The notes beneath the pieces are model-generated. The model searched no databases and was not told the origin of the DNA. It saw only the letters and a list, made by a program, of their open reading frames with translations. Shown piece by piece: positions 1 to 5,159 of a stretch of DNA of 5,159 nt. Position numbers and translations under genes: made by a program. The stretch is from DATJXG01 sp035500455. GTDB taxonomy: Bacteria > Acidobacteriota > Terriglobia > Terriglobales > Acidobacteriaceae. Numbering within the stretch: the stretch's first letter is position 1; every line of letters begins with the position of its first letter. Where the stretch lies: NCBI GenBank assembly GCA_035500455.1, contig DATJXG010000242.1, positions 1 through 5,159 on the forward strand, written 5' to 3'.

Positions 1-51
1 AGCCCAGATGGCGACGTAGGTGGACATGCCCGGATCACGTTCAGACGCCAT
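1..51 (-). CDS. Cytochrome c oxidase subunit IV, N-terminal fragment (probable)
   Basis: Only the first 17 codons are in the window; the reading frame runs off the left edge, reading MASERDPGMSTYVAIWA. The gene begins 24 nt after the second subunit III gene. A short hydrophilic lead followed by Y-V-A-I-W-A, the likely start of a membrane helix, fits the small bacterial subunit IV (COX4_pro type) that normally closes such operons and packs against subunits I and III in the membrane. The ATG at 51 is chosen because a GGAGG stands 8 nt before it; an internal ATG at 27 has no such site. The identity rests mainly on gene order and a few residues, so another small membrane protein of the operon is possible. 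Confidence 0.6.
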   Translation of the reverse strand, partial: MASERDPGMSTYVAIWA

Positions 52-59
52 GGTGTCTT

Positions 60-64
60 CCTCC
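60..64 (-). promoter_or_regulatory. Shine-Dalgarno site for the subunit IV gene
   Basis: GGAGG on the minus strand, 8 nt upstream of the ATG at 51. It decides that start over the internal ATG at 27. It lies in the 24-nt gap after the subunit III stop codon. Confidence 0.7.
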
Positions 65-75
65 GTCTCAGGCGC

Positions 76-714
76 TCAGTGCGCGTTCATCAAATACATC
101 AGCGGAAACACAAACATCCACACGATGTCGACAAAGTGCCAATACAGGCTGGTGGTCTCGACGTGATTCTGATCGAGCCTGCCGCGATTGTAGCCCCACG
201 CGATCACCGCAAGCGCCACTACTCCTGACGTAACGTGCAGGAGGTGAAGCCCGGTAACGCTGAAGAAGGCGGCTCCGAAATCGATGGAACCGCCCGTGGG
301 GTTATGGAAGAGACCCCAGCCGTCGGCAAACATATGGAACCATTCGCGAAGGTGCAGCCCGGCGAAAATAATGCCCAGGAGCATCGTGAACCCGATCCAC
401 TGAATGGATTTGTGTTTGTCGCCGGCCTTTGCGGCGCGAACGGCGACGAGCATCGTGAGGCTGCTCGAAAGCAGCACGAAGGTCATCACCAGGCCATTGG
501 CGATACTGGGCCAGAAGTTGAACGGGCGGGTCCAGTCCGGGCTGCCAATACGCAAGTAGCCATAGGCGACCAGGGCGACGGCAAAGGTGACGGCATCCGA
601 AGCGATGAAGAGCCACATCGCCAGTTTCTTCGACTGCATGCCATAGGGCGACTCTTCCAGCGCGGCGCCGTGCCCCGCGCCGTGCGCCGCCATGGTCAAC
701 TCAGAATCGCTCAC
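76..714 (-). CDS. coxC: Cytochrome c oxidase subunit III (second copy, canonical type)
   Basis: A 212-residue integral membrane protein of the heme-copper oxidase subunit III family, which binds no metal and stabilises the catalytic subunit and its proton uptake. Five hydrophobic helices are visible at about residues 31-53, 70-93, 104-122, 147-173 and 190-209, matching the short five-helix bacterial form. Family signatures are K-L-A-M-W-L-F-I-A-S-D near residue 30 (the usual Glu after Ser is Asp40), H-L-R-E-W with Glu124, T-G-L-H-L-L-H with His157 and His160, and Y-W-H-F-V-D-I-V-W with His193, Asp196 and Trp199. The start is GTG at 714, backed by a GGGAGG only 4 nt upstream; an in-frame ATG at 693 would shorten the protein by seven residues but has no clear ribosome site. 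It follows the other subunit III gene after 19 nt. Family assignment is firm; the role separate from its paralog is unknown. Confidence 0.93.
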   Translation of the reverse strand: MSDSELTMAAHGAGHGAALEESPYGMQSKKLAMWLFIASDAVTFAVALVAYGYLRIGSPDWTRPFNFWPSIANGLVMTFVLLSSSLTMLVAVRAAKAGDKHKSIQWIGFTMLLGIIFAGLHLREWFHMFADGWGLFHNPTGGSIDFGAAFFSVTGLHLLHVTSGVVALAVIAWGYNRGRLDQNHVETTSLYWHFVDIVWMFVFPLMYLMNAH

Positions 715-718
715 AACG

Positions 719-724
719 CCTCCC
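719..724 (-). promoter_or_regulatory. Shine-Dalgarno site supporting a GTG start
   Basis: GGGAGG on the minus strand, 4 nt before the GTG at 714, in the 19-nt gap between the two subunit III genes. The spacing is tight, but the site is strong and favours GTG over the downstream ATG at 693. Confidence 0.6.
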
Positions 725-733
725 GCAACTGAA

Positions 734-1414
734 TTACATCCGAATCGCGATTACCATCAGCAGATAGACCCACAGCAAGTCAACGAAGTGCCAGTAGACG
801 GCCGCGGTGCTGAAGCTCGTTTGCGCGTTGCGCGCGTTCCGCCGCAGCCGGTATCCAACGTAGATCAGGCCCAGCAGGCCGCCCAGCAGATGCAGGCCGT
901 GCATGGCCGTGAGCAAGTAGAAGAAAGAACTGCTCGGGCTGGTGGCGAGATAGAGCCCCTCCGCCGCCAGAGTGCGCCAGGCAATCAACTGACCCGCCAC
1001 GAAGAACAATCCCAGCGTGAGCGTCATATTGAGCCAGTAGAGCCCTTGGGCGCGCAGAGTGGCCGCTTGTCGCGGTGCACTCCCGGTGGCGGCCTGGGAG
1101 CCATGGAGAGCAACGCGGAGCGCATCTGCGGCACTCGCAAAGCGTTTGCGCGCCAGTTCCAGGGTGTAACTGCTCGCCACGAGGATCATCGTATCGAGGT
1201 AAAGGATCTGCGGAAGCGTGAAGCGCTGCCAGTCCGTCCCCGAAGCCTGGCGCACCACCAGAGCGCTGGTGAGCGCCGCAAACGACATGGCGATGGCCGA
1301 GACAGCGACCCAGACGCCGGTCTGTGAAGGAACGCCCTTGGCCGCCGCGAGCGCGGGAAGCGCCGGCCGCGAACTGAGGGCGGGTTCTGCGCGGGTGTAG
1401 GTTGTGACGGACAT
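734..1414 (-). CDS. coxC: Cytochrome c oxidase subunit III (first copy, divergent)
   Basis: A 226-residue subunit III family membrane protein. Five hydrophobic helices lie at about residues 33-55, 69-89, 124-146, 162-187 and 205-222. The C-terminal half carries the family marks: L-T-A-M-H-G-L-H with His172 and His175, and Y-W-H-F-V-D-L-L-W with His209, Asp212 and Trp215. It differs clearly from the next gene: a longer Ala/Pro-rich N-terminus, an extended hydrophilic stretch (about 91-122) between helices 2 and 3, and G-Q-L-I-A-W at 141-146 where the family usually has a Glu before the Trp (Ala145 here; Glu124 in the paralog). The ATG at 1414 has only a weak ribosome site (GAAG, 3 nt away) and lies 18 nt after the subunit I stop codon, suggesting translational coupling; the next in-frame Met is at residue 43, inside helix 1. 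Two adjacent subunit III genes point to a heteromeric or lineage-specific arrangement, which is inference. Confidence 0.88.
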   Translation of the reverse strand: MSVTTYTRAEPALSSRPALPALAAAKGVPSQTGVWVAVSAIAMSFAALTSALVVRQASGTDWQRFTLPQILYLDTMILVASSYTLELARKRFASAADALRVALHGSQAATGSAPRQAATLRAQGLYWLNMTLTLGLFFVAGQLIAWRTLAAEGLYLATSPSSSFFYLLTAMHGLHLLGGLLGLIYVGYRLRRNARNAQTSFSTAAVYWHFVDLLWVYLLMVIAIRM

Positions 1415-1432
1415 TGCTTCGCTTATGGCACC

Positions 1433-3211
1433 TCAGCTCTTGGCCGCGAGTTCGGGATCGGTTTGCATCACATAATCCCTGGCGGCGCCTTCCACACTGT
1501 ATTCGTACGGGCCCTGATGAACCACGAGATGGCGCCCGCCAAAATTGTCGAAAGGCGGTGGAGAGGTAGTGGACCACTCGAGCGACGTGGCGTCCCAGGG
1601 ATTTTCAGGAGCCGGCGGTCCCCACCAACGGGTGTGAATCAGGTTGTAAAGGAAAATGAGTTGGGCAGCGCCGGTGAGAAGCGCGGCGAAGGTGATGAAC
1701 TGATGCACGGGAATCAGGCGGATCAGATAGTCGTCGGTGAACGAGGCGTAACGACGGACGTTGCCCGCCAGCCCAAGGTAGTGCATGGGCATGAAGATGC
1801 AATAGACGCCGACGAAGGTGAGCCAGAAATGGAGCTTGCCGAGAGTTTCGTTCATCATCCGGCCGATCATCTTGGGCATCCAGAAGTAGGTGCCGGCGAA
1901 GATTCCGAAGATGGCAGCCACGGCCATGACGAAGTGGAAGTGCGCGACGACGAAATAGGTGGCGTGGAGGTAGGTGTCGATCGCCGGCTGCGCCAGGAAG
2001 AAGCCGCTGATTCCGCCGCTGATGAACACGGAGATAAAGCCGAGGCAGAAAAGCGACGCGCTCGTGAAGCGCAGATTGGCGCCGTAAATCGATCCGAGCC
2101 ACATGAGGGTCGCCACCGTCGCGGGAATGGTAATAATCAGGGTGGGCACGGAGAACAGAATCGCCGAGAACGGGTTCATGCCGCTCACGAACATGTGGTG
2201 GCCCCAGACCATGTAGCTCAGGAAGCCAATCGCGATCATGCAGCCAATCATCACGCGCATTCCACCGAGCAGCGGTTTGCGAGTGAAGGCCGGCAGAATG
2301 TGCGAAACGATTCCGAAGCCCGGAACAATCGCGATATAGACTTCCGGGTGCCCGAAAAACCAGAAGAGGTGCTGCCACAAGAGCGGCGAGCCTCCGGAAT
2401 GCGGCAGGAGCGTGTCGCTGACGACCATACCGGCGGGATTGAAGAAGCTGGTTCCCGCGGTGCGGTCGAGGATGAGAAGAATACAAGCTGGCAGCAGGTC
2501 GGCAAATGCCAGCAGGCCGATGCAGGCGGTGATGAACCAGGCCCAGGTGGAAAGCGGCATGCGCGCGAGCGTCATACCCTTGGTGCGCAGGTCGAGGGTG
2601 GTGGCGATGAAGTTCAGCGAGCCGAGGAGCTGGCCGATGCAGAAGAGCGCAATGGAGACAGCCCAGAGGTTCTGTCCCATCGCCTCGCCCGGGCCGGAGA
2701 TACCGCCGACGGAACTAAGCGTCGCGTAGGAGGTCCAGCCGGAGATCGGGGGACCATCGTGGACGAAGAAAGCCGCCATCAGCACGAGGAAAGCAGCGAA
2801 GGTGGTCCAGAACGACATCATGTTGAAGCGCGGAAACGCCATGTCCTCCGCGCCGACCTGAATAGGCAGGAAATAATTGCCAAAACCGGCGAAGGGAGCG
2901 TTGGTGAGCACGAAGAAGACCATGATCGTGCCGTGCATGGTCATCAGGGAGAGGTAATACTCGGGTGTAATCACCCCGCCCGGGGCGCCGTTGGGCGAGA
3001 TGTGCTGCAAACCCGGAATCGCCAGGCTCGCCCATCCCAAATGAAGACGCATCAGCCAGGAAAGGATCATGCCGAGGAACACGGCCACCAGAGCCAGGCC
3101 GTAATACTGCAGCCCGATTACTTTGTGGTCGAGGCTGAAGACGTACTTGTTGATGAACCCCTGCGGAGGGGAATGATGGTGAGCTGCCGGTGCCGCGGAC
3201 ATATCGTGCAT
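1433..3211 (-). CDS. coxA: Cytochrome c oxidase subunit I, aa3-type A-family, lacking the K-channel lysine
   Basis: The 592-residue catalytic membrane subunit; it reduces O2 to water at a heme a3/CuB centre and pumps protons. All metal ligands are present: His93 and His426 (low-spin heme), His424 (heme a3), and His288, His338 and His339 (CuB). Tyr292 in H-P-E-V-Y is the expected His-Tyr cross-link partner, and Glu290 marks the A1 type. D-channel residues Asp123, Asn112, Asn130 and Asn200 and the propionate-side Arg486-Arg487 are kept. Unusually, the K-channel Thr, Lys and Ser are Ala364, Ala367 and Met370; counting from the CuB histidines confirms this (Lys is 28 residues after the second His in bovine and Rhodobacter enzymes). 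The Mg-site Asp is Ala417, and the upper D-channel serines appear to be Phe190, Gly193 and Gln194. The C-terminal tail has the usual N-P-W and S-P-P-P pattern. The ATG at 3211 follows a GAGG by 7 nt. Confidence 0.97.
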   Translation of the reverse strand: MHDMSAAPAAHHHSPPQGFINKYVFSLDHKVIGLQYYGLALVAVFLGMILSWLMRLHLGWASLAIPGLQHISPNGAPGGVITPEYYLSLMTMHGTIMVFFVLTNAPFAGFGNYFLPIQVGAEDMAFPRFNMMSFWTTFAAFLVLMAAFFVHDGPPISGWTSYATLSSVGGISGPGEAMGQNLWAVSIALFCIGQLLGSLNFIATTLDLRTKGMTLARMPLSTWAWFITACIGLLAFADLLPACILLILDRTAGTSFFNPAGMVVSDTLLPHSGGSPLLWQHLFWFFGHPEVYIAIVPGFGIVSHILPAFTRKPLLGGMRVMIGCMIAIGFLSYMVWGHHMFVSGMNPFSAILFSVPTLIITIPATVATLMWLGSIYGANLRFTSASLFCLGFISVFISGGISGFFLAQPAIDTYLHATYFVVAHFHFVMAVAAIFGIFAGTYFWMPKMIGRMMNETLGKLHFWLTFVGVYCIFMPMHYLGLAGNVRRYASFTDDYLIRLIPVHQFITFAALLTGAAQLIFLYNLIHTRWWGPPAPENPWDATSLEWSTTSPPPFDNFGGRHLVVHQGPYEYSVEGAARDYVMQTDPELAAKS

Positions 3212-3229
3212 CTTTGAGCCTCACTAGAA

Positions 3230-3269
3230 GGCGTGTACAGCCGGCAGGAAGCGAGCCGGCGCCTACGCC
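3230..3269. repeat. 40-bp compound inverted repeat in the subunit II-I gap
   Basis: In the 63-nt gap between the subunit II stop and the subunit I start. The outer arms are GGCGT (3230-3234) and ACGCC (3265-3269). The inner arms are GCCGGC (3240-3245) and GCCGGC (3255-3260), around a 9-nt loop. The arms are separated by 5 and 4 unpaired bases. There is no U-tract, so it is not a standard terminator. It could form an mRNA hairpin that tunes subunit I relative to subunit II, or be one copy of a dispersed GC-rich intergenic repeat. I see no second copy in this window. Confidence 0.6.
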
Positions 3270-3274
3270 ATCTG

Positions 3275-4069
3275 TTAATCTCCGGACTGCTGTTTCAGCC
3301 AATCGTCGAATTCGGGTTGGGTCATCACCTGCAGATAGGCCTTCATGCTGTAGTGCCCCAGGCCACAGAGCTGGGTGCAAACAATCTCCCACCGACCGGT
3401 CTTCGTTGCCGTGAAGTGCAGCGGAATGTCTATGCCCGGGACGATGTCCTGCTGAATGCGCAACTCAGGTACGTAGAAATTGTGAATCATGTCCTTGGAG
3501 TGCAGGGTCAGCAGGATCGGCGTATTCACGGGGATGTTCAAAGAGCCCACCACGATATCGTCACGCGCGGCCACGTCGTTTTCGGGATCGAGCCCGAAGT
3601 AGTTGCCGGAGCCGTCGTTGATTTTGTCAGGATGGATGCCGCCGAAAACGCCGTCTGGGCCGGCGTAGCGGAAGAAGAAAGCGAACTGCTCGGCCTGCAC
3701 GTCTACGTGCAGCGCATGCGGATCGGGCTTGGCGATGTACATCGAGGCCCACACGCCCGAACCCACAAAGGTGAGGCTTAGAATCTCAATCCCCACAATG
3801 ACGATGCCGAATGCGACCACAGGCTTGTGGCCGCCTGGCCAGCCTTTGATCTTTCCCTTGCGGCCACCAAAAGCCCAGATGAACCCCGCCAGAATAAGTT
3901 GCGAGGAAACAAACAGAACGCCGGTGCCCAACATGGTTTCATCCATCTGATGGTCGACGCCCACACCCGTGGTTGAAATCACCGGGGGCGGCCACCAGGT
4001 GTGAGCGATGATCGGATAGACCGACGCCAGCGTGATGACGACCAGGAGAATTGCAAAAAATTTGCCCAT
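3275..4069 (-). CDS. coxB: Cytochrome c oxidase subunit II (CuA subunit)
   Basis: A 264-residue subunit II that takes electrons from a periplasmic donor at a binuclear CuA centre and passes them to heme a in subunit I. The CuA ligands are all present: His196 (in D-M-I-H-N-F), Cys231, Cys235, His239 and Met242 (C-T-Q-L-C-G-L-G-H-Y-S-M). The usual Glu between the cysteines, which also ligates Mg/Mn, is Gln233. Three hydrophobic stretches occur at about 4-22, 46-67 and 84-104. The last two are the normal hairpin, with a Lys/Arg-rich cytoplasmic loop at 70-82; the first is a signal peptide or an extra anchor. The aromatic electron-entry region reads Q-F-A-F-F-F-R-Y at 128-135, with Phe129 in place of the usual Trp. 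The protein ends soon after CuA, so there is no fused cytochrome c domain. The ATG at 4069 follows a GGGGAGG by 9 nt. It sits 63 nt before subunit I. Confidence 0.96.
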   Translation of the reverse strand: MGKFFAILLVVITLASVYPIIAHTWWPPPVISTTGVGVDHQMDETMLGTGVLFVSSQLILAGFIWAFGGRKGKIKGWPGGHKPVVAFGIVIVGIEILSLTFVGSGVWASMYIAKPDPHALHVDVQAEQFAFFFRYAGPDGVFGGIHPDKINDGSGNYFGLDPENDVAARDDIVVGSLNIPVNTPILLTLHSKDMIHNFYVPELRIQQDIVPGIDIPLHFTATKTGRWEIVCTQLCGLGHYSMKAYLQVMTQPEFDDWLKQQSGD

Positions 4070-4078
4070 CGCGGCACG

Positions 4079-4085
4079 CCTCCCC
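4079..4085 (-). promoter_or_regulatory. Shine-Dalgarno site for the subunit II gene
   Basis: GGGGAGG on the minus strand, 9 nt before the ATG at 4069. It fixes the start and therefore the presence of the first hydrophobic segment of subunit II. The rest of the 96-nt gap (4070-4165) shows no clear promoter or terminator, only short weak palindromes. Confidence 0.7.
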
Positions 4086-4165
4086 GATTACACCCAGACC
4101 TTGCGTGAAACACTTTAGTGCACGGCAAACGGCCTAGCGCCTCGAGCGGCCAGCAGCGCCCCGTT

Positions 4166-4882
4166 TTAGTAGGGCAGCGCCTTAAACGTGAAGTTCGCTT
4201 TCGTCTCGCCGCCGGACACAGTGACTTCCTGCGTCTGTGTGCCCATGTGCTCCTGCCAGGCGGTGAGGGTGTACTTTCCCGGGGGTACGCCCTTGATGGT
4301 GTAGGTGCCATCTTCCCCAGTCACGCCGTAGTGGGAAGTCTTGAGAACCACAAAGTACCCGTGCATCCAAGGGTGAATATTGCATTTCACGGGGATAAAT
4401 TCGGGTTTATCCCACTTGATATCGATCGGGGCGGCACCGGGAGGTTGCGACTTGTTCCATTCCGCGTTTACCTTCGGGAGAGGATGGATGTTATGGGCTA
4501 CCGGGTCGTTGGTATAGATCTGCAGCGGCTGATCCACCTCCATCGTAAGCACATGGGGAATATACTCACAGCCTTTTTGGTCAAAACGAACAGGTGTTGT
4601 CGCGGGAGCGGAGCCTTGGTCACCAGCCGAGATAAACACGACCACATCCTTAAGAGTATCTCCGGGACCGGATTCCACATCCTGGGTTTTGATCGGTGGA
4701 TTGTGCAATTTCTGGCAGTACGGCTCCTTGGACATGTCGATCGGCTTCATTTTGGGAGGCGTACCTGTATAGGTTACTTTTCCGGTGATGGTGCCCGAAC
4801 CGGCCGGACGGGCCGCGGTAACCAGCATCGCTGATCCCGCAAGGCCGAACGCAGCCAACAAAGTGAAAAACCTTGCCCGCAT
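4166..4882 (-). CDS. Secreted amicyanin-like cupredoxin with C-terminal carboxypeptidase-regulatory-like domain
   Basis: A 238-residue exported protein. Residues 1-24 look like a signal peptide (M-R-A-R, then a hydrophobic core ending V-T-A-A). A beta-rich region from about 30 to 180 ends in a type 1 copper pattern: His130 in A-H-N-I-H, then Cys167, His170 and Met173 in C-N-I-H-P-W-M. Amicyanin has the same order and spacing (H-N-V-H; C-T-P-H-P-F-M). Residues about 185-236 (T-G-E-D-G-T-Y, G-V-P-P-G-K-Y-T-L, then a Glu/Thr/Val-rich strand) match the carboxypeptidase-regulatory-like beta-sandwich. Extra Cys56 and Cys105 could form a disulfide or bind metal. Position between a cytochrome c and subunit II suggests an electron carrier to CuA or a periplasmic copper protein for oxidase assembly; which one is not shown. 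The ATG at 4882 is preferred over upstream in-frame starts because it gives a clean signal peptide and has AGGGGG 8 nt upstream. Confidence 0.8.
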   Translation of the reverse strand: MRARFFTLLAAFGLAGSAMLVTAARPAGSGTITGKVTYTGTPPKMKPIDMSKEPYCQKLHNPPIKTQDVESGPGDTLKDVVVFISAGDQGSAPATTPVRFDQKGCEYIPHVLTMEVDQPLQIYTNDPVAHNIHPLPKVNAEWNKSQPPGAAPIDIKWDKPEFIPVKCNIHPWMHGYFVVLKTSHYGVTGEDGTYTIKGVPPGKYTLTAWQEHMGTQTQEVTVSGGETKANFTFKALPY

Positions 4883-4890
4883 GATGTCAT

Positions 4891-4896
4891 CCCCCT
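4891..4896 (-). promoter_or_regulatory. Shine-Dalgarno site setting the cupredoxin start
   Basis: AGGGGG on the minus strand, 8 nt before the ATG at 4882. The open frame extends upstream to 4942, but that extension would place 20 hydrophilic residues before the signal peptide and has no comparable ribosome site. Confidence 0.6.
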
Positions 4897-4957
4897 GTGC
4901 ATCGTTAGAATATGAACTTGAAGTTTCTCGCCATCCTATCAATTGCTGCCGTAGAAG

Positions 4958-5159
4958 CTACTGCCCCGCTGACTCGACGCCCAGGGGCTTAATCTGACCC
5001 TGGTGCGTCTTCACATACTCGAGCCAGACGTTTCGAGATTCTGATTTCACGTTCGGCTGCAAGGTCCTGAGGAAGTGCACCAGGTCCCAGGCGTCTTGCG
5101 GCTTGAGCGAATCCGCGAACGAAGGCATCGGCGTGCCATCGAGGCCGGTCATAAAGATC
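4958..5159 (-). CDS. Class I cytochrome c, C-terminal fragment
   Basis: The final 66 residues and TAG stop of a gene that enters from the right edge. The segment T-G-L-D-G-T-P-M-P-S-F, followed by W-D-L-V-H-F-L-R-T-L, is the typical end of a class I c-type cytochrome: the Met in T-P-M-P would be the sixth heme ligand and the Trp-containing helix packs on the heme. The C-x-x-C-H heme-attachment site would lie upstream, outside the window. A hydrophilic tail of about 30 residues follows the helix. Lying 75 nt before the cupredoxin gene and upstream of subunit II, it is a plausible periplasmic electron donor to the oxidase or a last domain of a larger multi-domain cytochrome. Heme number and full length cannot be seen. 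Confidence 0.75.
   Translation of the reverse strand, partial: IFMTGLDGTPMPSFADSLKPQDAWDLVHFLRTLQPNVKSESRNVWLEYVKTHQGQIKPLGVESAGQ

Noticed and set aside
235..732. Plus-strand open frame opposite the second subunit III gene
   Set aside because: Low-complexity charged product mirroring a hydrophobic gene; no family features.
1463..3217. A 584-codon open frame on the plus strand, fully antisense to subunit I
   Set aside because: Its product is an improbable Glu/Arg/His/Asp-rich chain, as expected from the complement of a GC-rich membrane-protein gene. Subunit I on the other strand has all its motifs and a ribosome site.
4070..4165. Terminator or hairpin in the gap between the cupredoxin and subunit II genes
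   Set aside because: Only 4-bp GGCC arms and a tight CACT/AGTG palindrome were found, with no U-tract, so read-through is more likely.
4118..4834. Plus-strand open frame of 238 codons opposite the cupredoxin gene
   Set aside because: Overlaps a gene with a signal peptide, copper motif and ribosome site; its own product shows no recognisable domain.
4915..4925. Short palindrome AACTTGAAGTT as an operator
   Set aside because: Five-base arms around one base are expected by chance in AT-rich spacer, and no second copy was seen.
4883..4942. Longer N-terminus of the cupredoxin starting at 4942
   Set aside because: It would bury the signal peptide behind 20 polar residues, and the start at 4882 has a better ribosome site.
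4883..4957. Possible promoter before the cupredoxin gene, with TTGATA and TATTCT-like hexamers on the minus strand
   Set aside because: The hexamers are about 24 nt apart, too far for a standard promoter, and the match is weak.

Overview
The window holds most of an aerobic respiration operon for an aa3-type (A-family) heme-copper cytochrome c oxidase. Every gene lies on the minus strand, so transcription runs from high to low coordinates. In that order the genes are: the end of a class I cytochrome c (4958-5159, cut by the window edge), a secreted amicyanin-like cupredoxin with a carboxypeptidase-regulatory-like C-terminal domain (4166-4882), oxidase subunit II (3275-4069), subunit I (1433-3211), two different subunit III genes (734-1414 and 76-714), and the first 17 codons of what is probably small subunit IV (1-51, cut by the other edge). 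Gaps are 75, 96, 63, 18, 19 and 24 nt, and I see no convincing internal terminator, so one transcript is likely. No stretch over 300 bases lacks a gene.

The DNA is fairly GC-rich (about 60% by eye) with mostly good Shine-Dalgarno sites. The gene order (cytochrome c, cupredoxin/carboxypeptidase-regulatory-like protein, II, I, III, III, IV) and the protein style best suit an environmental bacterium of the Acidobacteriota or a related deep-branching phylum. This assignment is inference from memory of similar operons, not a search.

How the parts would work together: the cytochrome c and/or the blue-copper-like protein would carry electrons in the periplasm to the CuA site on subunit II. From there electrons pass to heme a and the heme a3/CuB centre in subunit I, where O2 is reduced. 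The two subunit III proteins and subunit IV would pack against subunit I.

The most interesting signals are in the oxidase core. Subunit I keeps every metal ligand, the cross-linked Tyr, the A1-type Glu and the D-channel entrance. It has lost the K-channel Lys and its Thr/Ser partners (Ala364, Ala367, Met370). It has also lost the Mg/Mn-site Asp (Ala417), and subunit II has correspondingly lost its Mg/Mn-site Glu (Gln233). The subunit II Trp used for electron entry is Phe. This points to an unusual A-family branch with some features recalling B-type (ba3) enzymes. Also notable are the amicyanin-like copper site in the upstream gene, the two diverged subunit III genes, and a 40-bp compound inverted repeat between the subunit II and subunit I genes.
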